Source of the DNA: Pholis gunnellus
Lineage: Eukaryota; Chordata; Actinopteri; Perciformes; Pholidae
Assembly: GCA_910591455.2 (NCBI GenBank)
Contig: OU342820.1
Span: 19,376,128-19,440,127, forward strand
Direction of reading: 5' to 3'
Length of the DNA stretch: 64,000 nt
In this document: piece by piece, positions 35,790 to 51,573 of the stretch
Numbering within the stretch: position 1 is the first letter of the stretch
Layout of the letters: every line of letters starts with the position of its first letter
Translations under genes and position numbers: made by a program
Notes under the pieces: model-generated
Told to the model about the DNA's origin: nothing
Seen by the model: the letters and a program-made list of their open reading frames with translations, nothing else
The model's database searches: none

Positions 35790-35848
35790 CTAGCTAACGT
35801 TAGCTTCCCAGGCAACGTTGTTTCGTTACAAAAGCTAACGTTAGCTAG
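35790..35848. repeat. 17-bp inverted repeat in slc25a39 intron 1
   Basis: CTAGCTAACGTTAGCTT (35790-35806) and its exact reverse complement (35832-35848), separated by 25 bp. Confidence 0.85.
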
Positions 35849-37219
35849 TTAGCTACCCAGCTAAATGTGACTTAAATGCTGACAGTTATCTAACCCTAAC
35901 GTTACAAGTTATATATTTCATCACGTTTGGCATACTGACGTTTCCTCCTCCTTACGTGTGGATTAAGATGTACCGTTATTTATTTAGTGTATTAAACACG
36001 TGATCTTAGCAAGCTAATGGTGGTAAAAAGAGGACAGAGTGTACTATCACACAATACTGTCTACGCAGCTTTACCGTTAGCTCTGTTGTTTCAGTAACGT
36101 GTGTGCTGTCAACATGACTGTCATGTAGGTTGTATCCAGAATGAGACGTGATGAAGGTCTTTCATGCAACGTTGTGTAGTTTACAAGTGAAGGTGACAGG
36201 GAACTTTCTGTTAGTTTAGGACACATGTGGCGACATGTTTGTGTGTTTGTTTGATTGTTTTGATTTGATTCTTGGCTTGGATTCTTGGTGCGACAATAAA
36301 CTTGCAATGGTTAAAGACATAATTTAAAAATAGAAAAATTAGAATAAAATATGATAGACAAACAAACAAAGTAGGAGTACGTTTAATGTATGTTATTCAT
36401 GTTGTAAGTGTAGTAGAGTTGTGCAAAGGATGTGTAACTGTAGCGGTTAAGTAACTGCCCTGGTGATGTAAAAGTCAGTGGTCTCTGTTCATATGAAAAC
36501 CGTTTGGGAGAGGCAGCTTATTTGGCAGACAAACCTTGAGGGCCAAGTGGCTTCAACTGTCACACTAAAGTACAATTAGGAACAGAAGTACAGTACCAAG
36601 GGCAGCAAACGCAACCACACAGGTGACGTAGTGAATATTTGAAATATTACTTATCCAGCTGAAACATCTTTGCTCCTACCGATGGATTTGCTGCTACGGT
36701 GAATCATTTCTAAAAAAACATTAACATCTCAGAAGCTGAGACTTTATTTGGGGCATTTATTGGTTTATCTTCATTAGTTTTTGTTCCATATTAGTATTTA
36801 TTGTTAATGTTTATTTATCTGCTGCTACCCACTCCCTTTATCAGGAGGTGAGGCTCTCACTGGCTGTCTGCTGACATCGTAGATAAGCTATCACAATGTT
36901 TCAACGAATACTTTATAACAACTACGCCTCGACTTACCCAACTCACACCAACCAAGGTCTGACTTTACTGCGCTGTAATAATCTGAATCGCAACATTCAT
37001 TTTTAACTTCTATTATTGTTGGATAACACTTTTTTTAACCAGATTTTAGTTGCTATGACACAAACTCGGGAGCATCTCAGGAGCAGTTGTCACACAATCC
37101 ACAATCTGACATAACGACACCCAAACTGCTCGTGTAGACCACCAACCTCAGTGAAGTTCAGTTGAAGAACACATTGTTCTCACTGTGTGGGTTTATTTTG
37201 GTTCTGACAGGTGGGCAGG

Positions 37220-41822
<4,603 letters not shown>

Positions 41823-42959
41823 GCGATTGTGTTTGCTGTCCGTTCCATTACTATCAAGACAGCGAGAACAGCGTCTCCTCAAACAGAAGCGTGAGGAACG
41901 GGCAGTGCCTGGGTTTGGTTTAATGTGAACATAAATGAAGAACGTTCTCCCACATTTCACAGCTGCTCTCTGGAAATGTAAACACAGTGACGGTGATGAG
42001 ACTTGAATGAACAGAACAATGAGCAACAGGTCTGGAGACTGAGATTCTGTCCTGGACCACAGACTTTATGTGTGATTAACTTTAAACAGGTATCTTGAAA
42101 TAAGAAGGTTTTATCAGGGCTTCAGCGAGGAGACAAACTACATGAATCACACCTGCGTGCATATTTTACAATAATAATGATAAATCTGTGGAGGATGGCG
42201 GCGTAAACGCTTGATGGGAAAATTCAAACCCTCTTTAGTGCTTAAACTGCACATCAGTACTGTTGCATGAGTCAGAGGAAAACTTTCTAATTCCCACTTT
42301 TTGCATTGCCTGAGTCCGACTGCATGGCGTGTTGAGCTCCATTCAGCACAGGATCCAGATAATCTGGTCCACCCGGCATTCGCTTTACTGCATTCCTGAA
42401 GCAGTACGGCAAGATATGTTTTGACATCCGAGTAGATGGCTGACAAATGTGTTTTGTGTACTGGATAGATTTGATCATCTGTAGCACTTTACATTTGCAA
42501 AGACAAGTTCTGTGTAATTTAATCAGACAGACAAGAACATGTTTTTATGTTTAGTTGAGTGAAAGCCTCTTTTCTGTTCTCATACCTGGAGGAAACTACA
42601 GTCTACCAAACACAAAGCCTGATTAAGCACGCCTTCCCTGAAGATGTGTTTTCTTTGGTGCATGAATTTAGCATTTTATGCTATGACTATATTACAAGAA
42701 TTGAAGATTTGAGCACAATTTTCTGTGGAAGCTGCTGCTGCCAGCTTTCTGATTCCACACCGATCGTCTTACATTTTGCAAAGACGTGATGTGAGGAAGT
42801 AAACACAAGAGGCTTCCCAAACGTTCCACCGGGGGCATGCCGGTGATAAAATGCTTTGAATTTACACTGGATCATAAATCAAAATATTGCTGCCTTAACC
42901 TGAAAAGTGTAAAATGATGTGTATGGCTGAAATGGTAATAAACTTTGAGACAGCTTGAT

Positions 42960-43330
42960 TATATCACGTGTGATTATTTTGTATTTCGGAGTTTGTAAAT
43001 GACCATCATTTAACAATATGTACATTAGTTAGGATTGAGAAAGGCTATTGTTCATAATATAGGGCATGACAATAGTTTAAATAAAATAAGAAAATACACA
43101 AACCAAACATCAAACTGTACATTTCATTAAATATACACACAAGTTCAAAGTAACTCTTTCAGTACAGTTGTATTCTAAATTGACTAAAAGACATTCATGT
43201 TGTTTCCTAGCCAATTTATGTGAAATACAGTGTGTATGAATGTACAGTACTTGAATAGCAACGAAATATTTCACATATGTTTGTATCGTCCAAGTAAATA
43301 ACATAAAAGGTCTGAGCTAAACAACATCTT
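42960..43330. other. slc25a39 / rpl3 intergenic region
   Basis: AT-rich spacer between the slc25a39 poly(A) signal and the rpl3 promoter. Nothing recognised before the ETS-like CTTCCGG near 43329. Confidence 0.45.
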
Positions 43331-43440
43331 CCGGGTGAAATAAACGTGGGCGGACCTTCTATCTTCTCTGAGGATAGTCTCGCCGAATCTCGCGATATTT
43401 GCTGTGTATATATACCAGCGTCTTGCCCATAAGCAGGCCT
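43329..43440 (+). promoter_or_regulatory. rpl3 core promoter
   Basis: In order: CTTCCGG (ETS-type site, about 43329), TCTCGCGATA (43388-43397, close to the TCTCGCGAGA element of housekeeping promoters), TATATATA (43407-43414), and a pyrimidine-rich start CCTCTTT at 43438, ~25-30 bp past the TATA box, giving a 5'TOP mRNA. Confidence 0.7.
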
Positions 43441-43463
43441 CTTTGAATCGGATTGAAGACGAG

Positions 43464-46400
43464 ATGGTGAGTGTTATCTCTCTGCTTCTGGCGCTGTCGA
43501 CAGATATCCATCGGTTATCTGACACATCCGTCACAATGTACTTATTTTAGCCACTCATATCACTCTTATGACAGATGTTTCTTACTGTCTTGGATATATT
43601 TTTGTGTTATTTCAGTCTGATATTTCAATAGTAGGGATTCAGACTTAGTCATGCCGGCAACCTGGGATCCAAAATGGCAGCTTGACATAGGCCGCTGCTT
43701 CTAATTTCCGACATAAACATAACTGTGGAACTATTATTGTATATTTAGTTGTATTAATTGATTAGTGGCTACTCAATAAAAGCTTAGGGGACCTCGATTT
43801 GTCAGACAACCATGCATACAAGTGAGCTAATGCTAACCATGCCAATAGCGTGGTTAGCATTAGCTCACTTGTATGCATGGTTGCATGCAATCTACTGTAA
43901 GTAGGTTAGCTGTATTTAAATATAGCATTACTTCTAATGTCCTGCATGTTTTTAGTTTCCATGCACTGTTCGTAACCTGGTTCAGTCTTCAGTGTGAACA
44001 ATGGGTTCCATTCCAGTGCTATAGTGATGCTCCGGTGAGGCAGGGGAGCAGTGCCTTGTGCTTGCTCCCTGTTCACTCTCTGGAAACAAGTGGCTGCTCT
44101 GAGCAGACGCATGGACCTCAACGTTTTAGCATTAAACCGAATTTTGTATCTCTTCTCAGTGATCGACTACATAACATGCATGTTAAGCTAGCCATACTGT
44201 GTCCGAGACCTAATAGCTTAACGCTAAGTCACTTGAGGTAGCACAGCATCGTTGTTAGCTCGGTGCTAACGTCAACTGTTTGTTCCCCTCCACAGTCTCA
44301 CCGTAAGTTTTCGGCTCCTCGGCATGGATCCCTGGGCTTCTTGCCCCGCAAGAGGAGTCGTCGTCACCGGGGTAAGGCCAAGAGCTTCCCCAAGGATGAC
44401 CCCACCAAGCCCGTGCACCTGACGGCCTTCCTGGGCTACAAGGCCGGCATGACACACATCGTCCGCGAGGTCGACAGACCTGGCTCCAGTGAGTGGAATC
44501 TGATTAAATTGATTATTAACTTCTGTCTATGATGAGTCTCTCGACGGGCGGACATAATGGGCTTTAAACCCTTGCTGAATGTCGAGCACTGAGCACAGTC
44601 AATACCAATGAATGGTGACCAAGAGTACATAAAAACAAAGCTTAACTTCTATATTTTTCCTCTGCAGAGGTGAACAAGAAGGAAGTGGTTGAGGCCGTGA
44701 CCATCTTGGAGACACCTCCCATGATTGTGGTCGGCGTTGTGGGTTACGTCAACACACCCCGTGGCCTGCGGTCCTTCAAGACCATCTTCGCCGAGCACGT
44801 CAGTGACGAGTGCAAACGTCGGTTCTACAGGAACTGGTGAGACTAACACAATAATTTTTAGTATATGAAGCGAGTGTTAGTTGCCCAGTGGAAATTTTGT
44901 AAGATCTGTGTTTTCACTGAGTGAGTCTAACATTACGGTGGCCCCTCTGGCAGCTCCGCTCAGGTGCCCTGTGCCCTGATGAGCTCCGGGCTCCTCTGGC
45001 CAGTGGAAAGTGCTTCTTAGAAACTGCGCCATGAGCCGAAAACTAGCTGGTACAGCGCCCCTGTCCACATGGAGGGGGAGGGCGAATAGCTACGCACTGT
45101 GTTCTTCCGCTGGCCCCCTTCTGGGGGTTATGAAGGACCAGTGCCAACCTCTGTCCCCTCTACGCTGCGTGCTCTCAGGTACAAGTCCAAGAAGAAGGCT
45201 TTCACCAAATACTGCAAGAAATGGCAGGACGACGAGGGCAAGAAGCAGCTGGAGAAGGACTTTGCTTCCATGAAGAAGTACTGCCAGGTCATCCGCATCA
45301 TCGCCCACACACAGGTTAGTACCATTAGGTTGGCCTGTTCTATGTCTTAGTCGTCAGTGATGAGACCACGGATCTTGCGTCAGGCATGGCGCCCGACACA
45401 TATGAGGAGATCTTTCCATGCTGCCTTCCTTCTGAGACTACACAGCTAAACGTGTCTCTGTACAGATTATTGTCTCTGTTCTGACCTGCGTTAATATCTG
45501 TGCAGATGCGTCTGCTGCCCGTGAGGCAGAAGAAGTCTCACCTGATGGAGGTGCAGCTCAACGGCGGAAACATCTCAGACAAGGTGGACTGGGCCCGCGA
45601 GAAGCTGGAGCAGGCTGTGGCCATCAACACTGTCTTCACCCAGGACGAGATGATCGACGTCATTGGTATCACCAAGGGCCACGGATACAAAGGTAAGAGC
45701 AGTTTAGAGTTGATTGCTTATGTAGGCTTTATTTAGCTTAAATGATGAGCTGTGTATCTATTCAGTAATAACTAAAATCTCTCGTCCTCCCAGGTGTCAC
45801 CAGCCGTTGGCACACAAAGAAGCTTCCCCGCAAAACCCATCGTGGTCTGCGTAAGGTGGCCTGTATCGGGGCCTGGCATCCTGCCCGTGTTGCCTTCTCT
45901 GTTGCCCGTGCTGGTCAGAAGGGTTACCACCACCGCACAGAGATCAACAAGAAGATCTACAAGATTGGCCAGGGCTACCACACCAAGGATGGGAAGCTGG
46001 TGAAGAACAACGCCTCCACAGAGTACGATCTGTCCAACAAGAGCATCAACCCCCTGGTGAGTGACTGTGATGATCCCGTACTTCAGTTAATGCAACTTTC
46101 ACTGGAAGGAAACTCACTTTACCCCCCTTTTGTTTTATTACAGGGTGGATTCGTCCACTATGGAGATGTGACCAATGACTTCGTCATGGTGAAGGGCTGT
46201 GTTGTTGGCGTCAAGAAGAGGGTTCTGACTCTGCGCAAGGTGAGGACACATTGTAGTTGTTATATTTATACTGGACATATTTTCCTAATGGCCTCCCGTG
46301 TACCTGCAGCTAGTGTTAAACTTCATTGTTTCTCTCTTCCAGTCTCTGCTGGTGCAGTCCAGCCGTCGTGCTTTGGAGAAGATCGACCTCAAGTTCATCG

Positions 46401-46876
46401 ACACCACCTCCAAGTTCGGTCACGGCCGCTTCCAGACCGCCGAGGAGAAGAAGGCGTTCATGGTACGACTTACTCGACCCTTCATGTGCATAAAATCTAT
46501 TTTCCTAGTCGCCGCTAAGATACTAGTGAACAAACTTATGAGCCCCAAATGTGATGTAGCACACATGGTGGAACCAAATCCTAAATGTTTCATTAAGTCA
46601 ATCTCCTGCATGTTTTAAGTTTCCATGCACTGATCGTAACCTGGTTCAGTCTTCAGTGTGAACAATGGGTTCCATTCCAGTGCTATAGTGATGCTCCGGT
46701 GAGGCAGGGGAGCAGTGCCTTGTGCTTGCTCCCTGTTCACTCTCTGGAAACAAGCGGCTGCTTTGAGCAGACTCATGGACCTCAAACGTTTTAGCAAGAA
46801 ACTGATTTCTGTATTTCCTCTCTTCTCACAGGGACCACTCAAGAAGGACCGCATTGTCAAGGAAGAGACTGCATAA
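43464..46876 (+). CDS. rpl3: 60S ribosomal protein L3 (uL3)
   Basis: Exons 43464-43466, 44296-44488, 44668-44836, 45179-45314, 45506-45692, 45794-46056, 46144-46239, 46343-46462 and 46832-46876 (TAA) join in frame to 403 residues, exactly the vertebrate uL3 length. Exon 1 codes only for the initiator Met, directly followed by the donor. The chain starts MSHRKFSAPRHGSLGFLPRK and includes HLTAFLGYKAGMTHIVRE, GHGYKGVTSRWHTKKLPRKT, CIGAWHPARVAFSVARAGQ and the end KKDRIVKEETA. uL3 reaches the peptidyl transferase centre of the large subunit; WHP is the conserved tip whose Trp is near the centre. The AATAAA is at 46929-46934. As in mammals, introns host box C/D snoRNAs (SNORD43 and SNORD83 here). 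Adjacent cacng2 recalls human 22q12-13. Confidence 0.98.
43808..43882. repeat. perfect 32-bp inverted repeat (11-bp spacer) in rpl3 intron 1
   Basis: The left arm 43808-43839 (AACCATGCATACAAGTGAGC..) and right arm 43851-43882 (..CTCACTTGTATGCATGGTT) are exact reverse complements over 32 bases; the spacer is TGCCAATAGCG. Transcribed within the rpl3 pre-mRNA, it would form a 32-bp hairpin. Confidence 0.95.
43940..44131 (+). ncRNA. structured intronic element, copy 1 (rpl3 intron 1)
   Basis: 192 bp, ~97% identical to 46604-46796 in intron 8. Predicted pairing by eye: outer stem CCATGC (43959-43964) with GCATGG (44109-44114); GTGAACA (43994-44000) with TGTTCAC (44070-44076); GGGAGCA (44044-44050) with TGCTCCC (44063-44069). 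The last two share one continuous 3' strand with a ~43-nt side branch, giving a branched RNA. No convincing C/D or H/ACA boxes, so the class is unassigned. It could instead be a mobile element inserted twice. Confidence 0.5.
44524..44597 (+). ncRNA. snord43: box C/D snoRNA SNORD43 (U43) in rpl3 intron 2
   Basis: C box ATGATGA (44529-44535), D box CTGA (44589-44592) and a short terminal stem CTGT/ACAG. The guide GACGGGCGGACA (44543-44554) matches the conserved SNORD43 guide, complementary to CCGCCCGTC near the 3' end of 18S rRNA, where U43 directs 2'-O-methylation. RPL3 is also the SNORD43 host in mammals. Confidence 0.9.
44939..45100 (+). ncRNA. possible H/ACA-like two-hairpin RNA in rpl3 intron 3
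   Basis: GC-rich segment unlike the neighbouring introns. Hairpin 1 is closed by TGGCC (44939) and GGCCA (to 45002), with GCTCAGG/CCTGATGAGC near the tip. Hairpin 2 has AGCT (45045-45048) and GCGCCCCTGTCC pairing to GGAGGGGGAGGGCG and AGCT (45088-45091). The hinge contains AAACTA, fitting ANANNA, but a proper 3' ACA is not clear. Tentative. Confidence 0.35.
45348..45440 (+). ncRNA. snord83: box C/D snoRNA SNORD83 in rpl3 intron 4
   Basis: Terminal stem TAGTC (45348-45352) with GACTA (45436-45440), C box GTGATGA (45357-45363), D box CTGA (45432-45435). The 3' part CTGCCTTCCTTCTGAGA matches the 3' part of human SNORD83 as I remember it, and RPL3 is its host in mammals. Confidence 0.85.
46604..46796 (+). 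ncRNA. structured intronic element, copy 2 (rpl3 intron 8)
   Basis: Second copy of 43940-44131, differing at about six positions. The GTGAACA/TGTTCAC and GGGAGCA/TGCTCCC stems are unchanged; the outer stem keeps five of six pairs (CCATG/CATGG). It ends ~36 bp before the exon 9 acceptor. Confidence 0.5.
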
Positions 46877-46949
46877 AGTCCTCACATGTCTCTGCTTTGA
46901 CCACCACCACCTTTCTGCAGAGTTGTTTAATAAAAAGAAAAAAAACCAA

Positions 46950-48950
46950 AGATTATGTCTCTGCAATTTTTATTTACGTGATTGTATATAGATGAAGGTA
47001 TTTGCAGAAGCTGCTGATGTCCAATGGGTTGAGTTTAGTGTGGATGCGCTCAACATGAGTCAGTGTTTATGGAAAGTTATGTATTGTCTTTGTCAATTAA
47101 TTTAACTTATTATTATACATATACCATCGGCTCATGGAAGTCGATAAACTTGTAAAACATTAAAAGCTACAACACTGAAGTAAAAATACCAATTAAACTC
47201 TTTTAAATGTAAAACTGGTACAATAAGTAAAAAAAGCAATAGTATAGTACTCGATGCAAAAACGTATCACTGATTTTATAACTAGTAGGGCTCCAGAGTC
47301 CTGATCATTTGATCTGAAACTTAAGAAAATGTAAAAGTGCATCTACCTTTCTTGTATAATCTACAGCAACTACCAAGAGCAACGTGATTTCAGATTGCTT
47401 TTGTCTGACCAGTTGTCAAAACTAAAAATTACATTTGGCAAAGCTGTAACTGTGAAATGTTGCATTTTACATATTAAAAAGACTTCAGTCGGTTCTTAAA
47501 ATAGTTAAACTGTTTGGTCGGTAAACTTATCATTTCAGCTTTTATTTACTGTTGGGCAGTTAAATCTTACACCGCGTTAACGTTTGTGGAGGAAAGTACA
47601 ATATTCCTCTGAGCTGAGTGGAGTAAAAGTACATCACAGCATGAAAAGGAAATGCTCAATGACCGTACAAGTACGTGAGATGTGTACTAGAGTAAACTAA
47701 CTTGTTAAAGCGTGACCGGCCTCCTGTGCTGCAGCCTAGAAGGTTGACCTCAGCTGTGACGAGAGCAGCCACCTATGCAGAACTGATGGACAGCGAGACG
47801 CCGGGTTTAAGCTAACATTGCATGTTTTAACCGGCTATATGTGTCCTTGAGCTATAAGGCTTGCATTCGGCTGACAACAGAACTCTTGGTCACGGTGCGG
47901 TAATTAAGCCCCGACATCATCCATTCTGACTCATCACTGCCAAAACTAAAACCTCCACTTCAGCAGGTAATGAGGAGGACCCTGAGAGGCCTCCGCAGGC
48001 CCCTTGGATGTCCTGCAAAACGCCTCTCTGAGACATCTCTGCATAATATTCAGCACTCTTAGCAGAAATGTGGATTTCCTGAAAGGATTTTTTTTTTCAA
48101 GGTCCCACCTTTCCTCCTATTAACCCAGCAGTCGAGGGAGCTGAGGGACAGTCGCTCTCCGTTTGAGCAACATTTCAAGAGTTTGACGTTTTCTCCACCG
48201 AAGCACAAAATATCCTCTAAAGGACACTTGTGATGAACTGAGGTCCCCGAAAAATGAAGTATCAGTGCATGTGTGAGGAGGGAGCGGGTGAAGCCCCGTG
48301 TCACTGTGGCCAGAGGACAGTCATGGAGATGGGCCCTGCTGTTGCGTAACAACCTCCAGAGGCTCTGACCTCTGCCCTGCTGCAGAGCTGCACTTCAAAG
48401 CTCCCACACAGCGCTGCTTTACATAATACCCCCCCCCCCCCCCCCCCCCCCCCGCCCCTGCTAAATGTGACCGTTAACGGTGCAGAGTTACGCCGTTAAT
48501 TGCTCCCTCTGTCCCGTTCAGGTGAGTTTTCGGTGTCCCAGCAGGCGCTCTCTTTATGACCTTGTGCATCTGCTCAAACAGCATCTCTGTGCACTTTTCA
48601 TGGAGCCCCGTCTGCTCCATTCCCCTCTATTAGTTCAATCCTCCATCATCTCAAATGAGCTCTCCTCAGAGCCCAGGACCAGTGAGGCAGACTGGGGCAC
48701 GGATTCAAAGAATAGGGGTACATAAGTCAAATGTTTTAAGACTAGACTTTAAAGTCCTGGTTCTCAGCAATAATAAACTGTAAATTAATCAGTTTAATAA
48801 ACCAATGCCTAATAAACATCTTCTAATATGAAATAATGTCAATCAATAGCTACTGTTTGTAACTCCAAAAGTCCTACAGTCATGGACAGATGAGGCAACG
48901 GCCCCTGGACTGAGACATGTAACTCAGGAGCAACACCCCCAATCATTCAG
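46950..48950. other. rpl3 to cacng2 intergenic region, part 1
   Basis: No gene seen. 47160-47700 is a decayed copy of the AGTAAAAGTAC repeat family. 48429-48453 is a run of 25 C. 48640-48690 has a near duplicate at 49912-49960. The fairly GC-rich 47900-48420 has no open frame I would support. Confidence 0.4.
48429..48453. repeat. poly-C tract
   Basis: 25 consecutive C residues. Confidence 0.95.
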
Positions 48951-49670
48951 TGTCCCTTTGCTGTCATTCTGCGTGTCTTTGAGGTTGTTTTGTCATATCT
49001 GTGGTTGTTTTACTTCACTTTCTTGTCATTTTGCATCTTTTTGTGGTTATTTTGTTTGACCTTGTAGTCGTTTAATTTATGGTCGTCTTGTGTCTTCTTG
49101 TGGTCGTTTAGTTTCCTTTTATCATCATTTTGCATCTCTGTGGTTATTTTACACATCTGTGTTTATTGTTGTTTTGCAGCAATTTGTGGTGCTTTTGTGT
49201 CTCTTTATTGTCGTTTAGTATCCCTTTATTGTAATTTTACATCTCCTTGGTGTTGTTTTCCATAATTGTGAGGTTGTTTTGTGTCTTTTTGTTGTCCTTC
49301 TGCATGTCTTCAAGGTTATTTTGTGTATTGTGGTTGTCATTTTCCATCAATTTCTGGTCATTTTGTGTCTCTTTCATTTAGTATCCCTTTATTATCATTT
49401 TGCATCTTGTTGTGGTTATTTTGCACATCTGTGGATATTGTTGCTTGACTTTGTAGTCGTTTTGCAGCAAATTGTGGTCATTTTTGTCTCTTCGTGGCCG
49501 TTTAGTATGCCTTTATTGTTTGTTCCTTTTGGTGTTATTTTTTGTAATTTTGTGGTAGTTTTGTGTCTCTTTGTTGTCATTCTGCATCTTTTGAAGGTTG
49601 TTTGTGGTCCTATTGTGGTCATTTTGTAGTCATTTTCATGTCCTTGTAGTTGTTTGCTTGACTGTCACTT
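48950..49670. repeat. degenerate minisatellite of TTGT/TTTGTGTC phrases
   Basis: ~700 bp made of variants of units such as TTTTGTGTCTCTTTGTTGTC and ATTTTGCATCTTTTTGTGGT, with a loose period of about 40-45 bp and strong purine/pyrimidine strand bias (T/G-rich, plus strand). The open frame 49279-49629 is a by-product of this composition. Confidence 0.75.
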
Positions 49671-51535
49671 CATCTGGAGGATCAGCGATCCATTCATGAC
49701 ACTAACAAGCCAACCACATGAGGGGGCGGCTGTGGCTCAGGTGATAGAGCTGGCAGTTTGATTCCTCGGGCTCCTCCAGGTATTGTAAAGTGCTTTTAGT
49801 GGTTGGAATACATATAAATATATATATAAAAGCAAGTCCATTCACCGTTTACCTATCACCGTTTGACTCTGGTACGGGGACTTTGGGGTGGCCCCGGCCC
49901 GGCTCCTCATCGGTTCAGTCCTTTATTATCTCAAACGAGCTCTCCTCAGAGCCAGGAATGAATGAAGCCAGTATTATCTGTGTCACTACTTTATCCGACT
50001 GCGTGTGTGTGTGTGTGTTTGTGCGCGCGCGCGCTATCCTGCAGTGGAACCTCCAGTCCAGTCCTGAGGTAGCAGCTGTTGCTAGTGGGACAGCAGCCAG
50101 GTAACCAGGGTGCATGCTGGGACAGCAGAGAGGAGTGCCAAGCGTTTGAGTTATGTGAGTGCGTGTGAGTGTGTGCAGTTGCTTGTACGCGTAAGTAGGT
50201 GTGTGCATCTGTGTGTTGGTGTGTGTCCTGGCATCGCCGCCGGCCGGCTGGCACAGAGTCAGCGGCGGTCCGTCCTGCAGAGTGAGGGAAGTGGCTGGGT
50301 GGTGCTGCAGCGCGGCGTCTGACAGGAGGACAGACTGTCGGAGGGGACGAGCACACACTGAAGGAGGCCACAGGCTCGGCTACCAGTGGTCCAATGGTGA
50401 CTATCTGACTGATCGTCTACTGTTAGGATCTGTTATCCTGCCTGGACCGAGTGGAATTTAATTGAGTGTTGGAGTAATACATCGATCGATTGATAATTAA
50501 TCAACAATTCTGCTCATTTAAACCATCTTCTGACAATGAGCAAAGGGCTCCTACATCAACACAAATGTCTGCAAAAGTTGGACCATATTTAAGGGTTATT
50601 TCTGTATTTGTGTCTGTGCTCTAAGTCATGTATTAAACACAAATATCACATTAGCTGGTTCCAGCTCCACAAATATAATATTTGTTTTATATCAGTGATT
50701 ATATATATCAATTATTTTGGCTAAATTTTCACTAAGAGGATTTGAATAATATTTCATACTTTTTTTTACTAGAACTGAGTCTCGACACAAGTCATGATGT
50801 AAACAGGTGGAAATAACTAACAAAGGAACATTTCTTCCTTCAAAAGATGAATGGGGTTTTGTGCTACTTTTGAATGCAGATCATTCCCATCCACATCACA
50901 TGTAGCACTGACTAAAGCTGTATTTGATCACACAGAAGGCATTCGTCCTCTGTGTGAATGTGAGCGTTCCTCTCGGGCCTGCCAGACTGCAGCTCCTGCA
51001 CCCCTGCACTGTGGCATCAGTATTCCAGGCCCGTTCGTGGACACGGCGTTCCCTGAGCCGACTGAGGCAGCCCCTTCTCTCCGTCTCCCATCACACCACC
51101 AGAGGGCAGAGCAAAGCGCTCCATTTGCTTCACGCATCCCAAAGCACTTTGTGTGCTGTAGCCTACTTTGGTCCCTCCTCTTCATCTCTCTTTCTTCTTC
51201 TGCCTCTTCGTTTTTTTTTAACTGCCCTCTATTCAGAGCTGGACTTAAAAGCTTCAGATGATTTGTAAAATAGCAGTGGCGTAGCTCAGACTCTTTGGTC
51301 CACATATTTTTTATTCAGGAAATGGTGAAGCTCCACGCTGCTTGTATACAGCAGAGGGGGTGATGTGAACGTGTCATGTCAGACTATGTTTGCTCCAGTG
51401 ATTTTTTCCCCCTTTCTTTTTCAGTTGGTTGACCGTGCTTATAGCTCTCTGTTGCCATTCAACTCTGCATGACCCAAAAATAACCCGGGGTGAGCGCAGT
51501 CAGCAACTGTTCTCTGGTCAGCACAAACAACAGGC

Positions 51536-51573
<38 letters not shown>

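Noticed and set aside
43873..44241. 122-codon open frame in rpl3 intron 1, with a similar one on the minus strand at 46615-46860
   Set aside because: These frames cross the duplicated structured element. The two copies keep similar peptides only because the DNA is ~97% identical; no family match and no start context.
46057..46143. Possible box C/D RNA in rpl3 intron 6 (GTGATGAT near 46065)
   Set aside because: A C-box-like motif is present, but there is no CTGA D box or closing stem within the intron.
49279..49629. 116-codon hydrophobic open frame resembling membrane segments
   Set aside because: Arises from the T/G-rich minisatellite; the Val/Leu/Phe-rich composition follows from the repeat, with no family match.
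50851..51305. Three overlapping open frames of 114-136 codons on both strands
   Set aside because: No domain, no splice signals in agreement, no family match; composition is ordinary for intergenic DNA.
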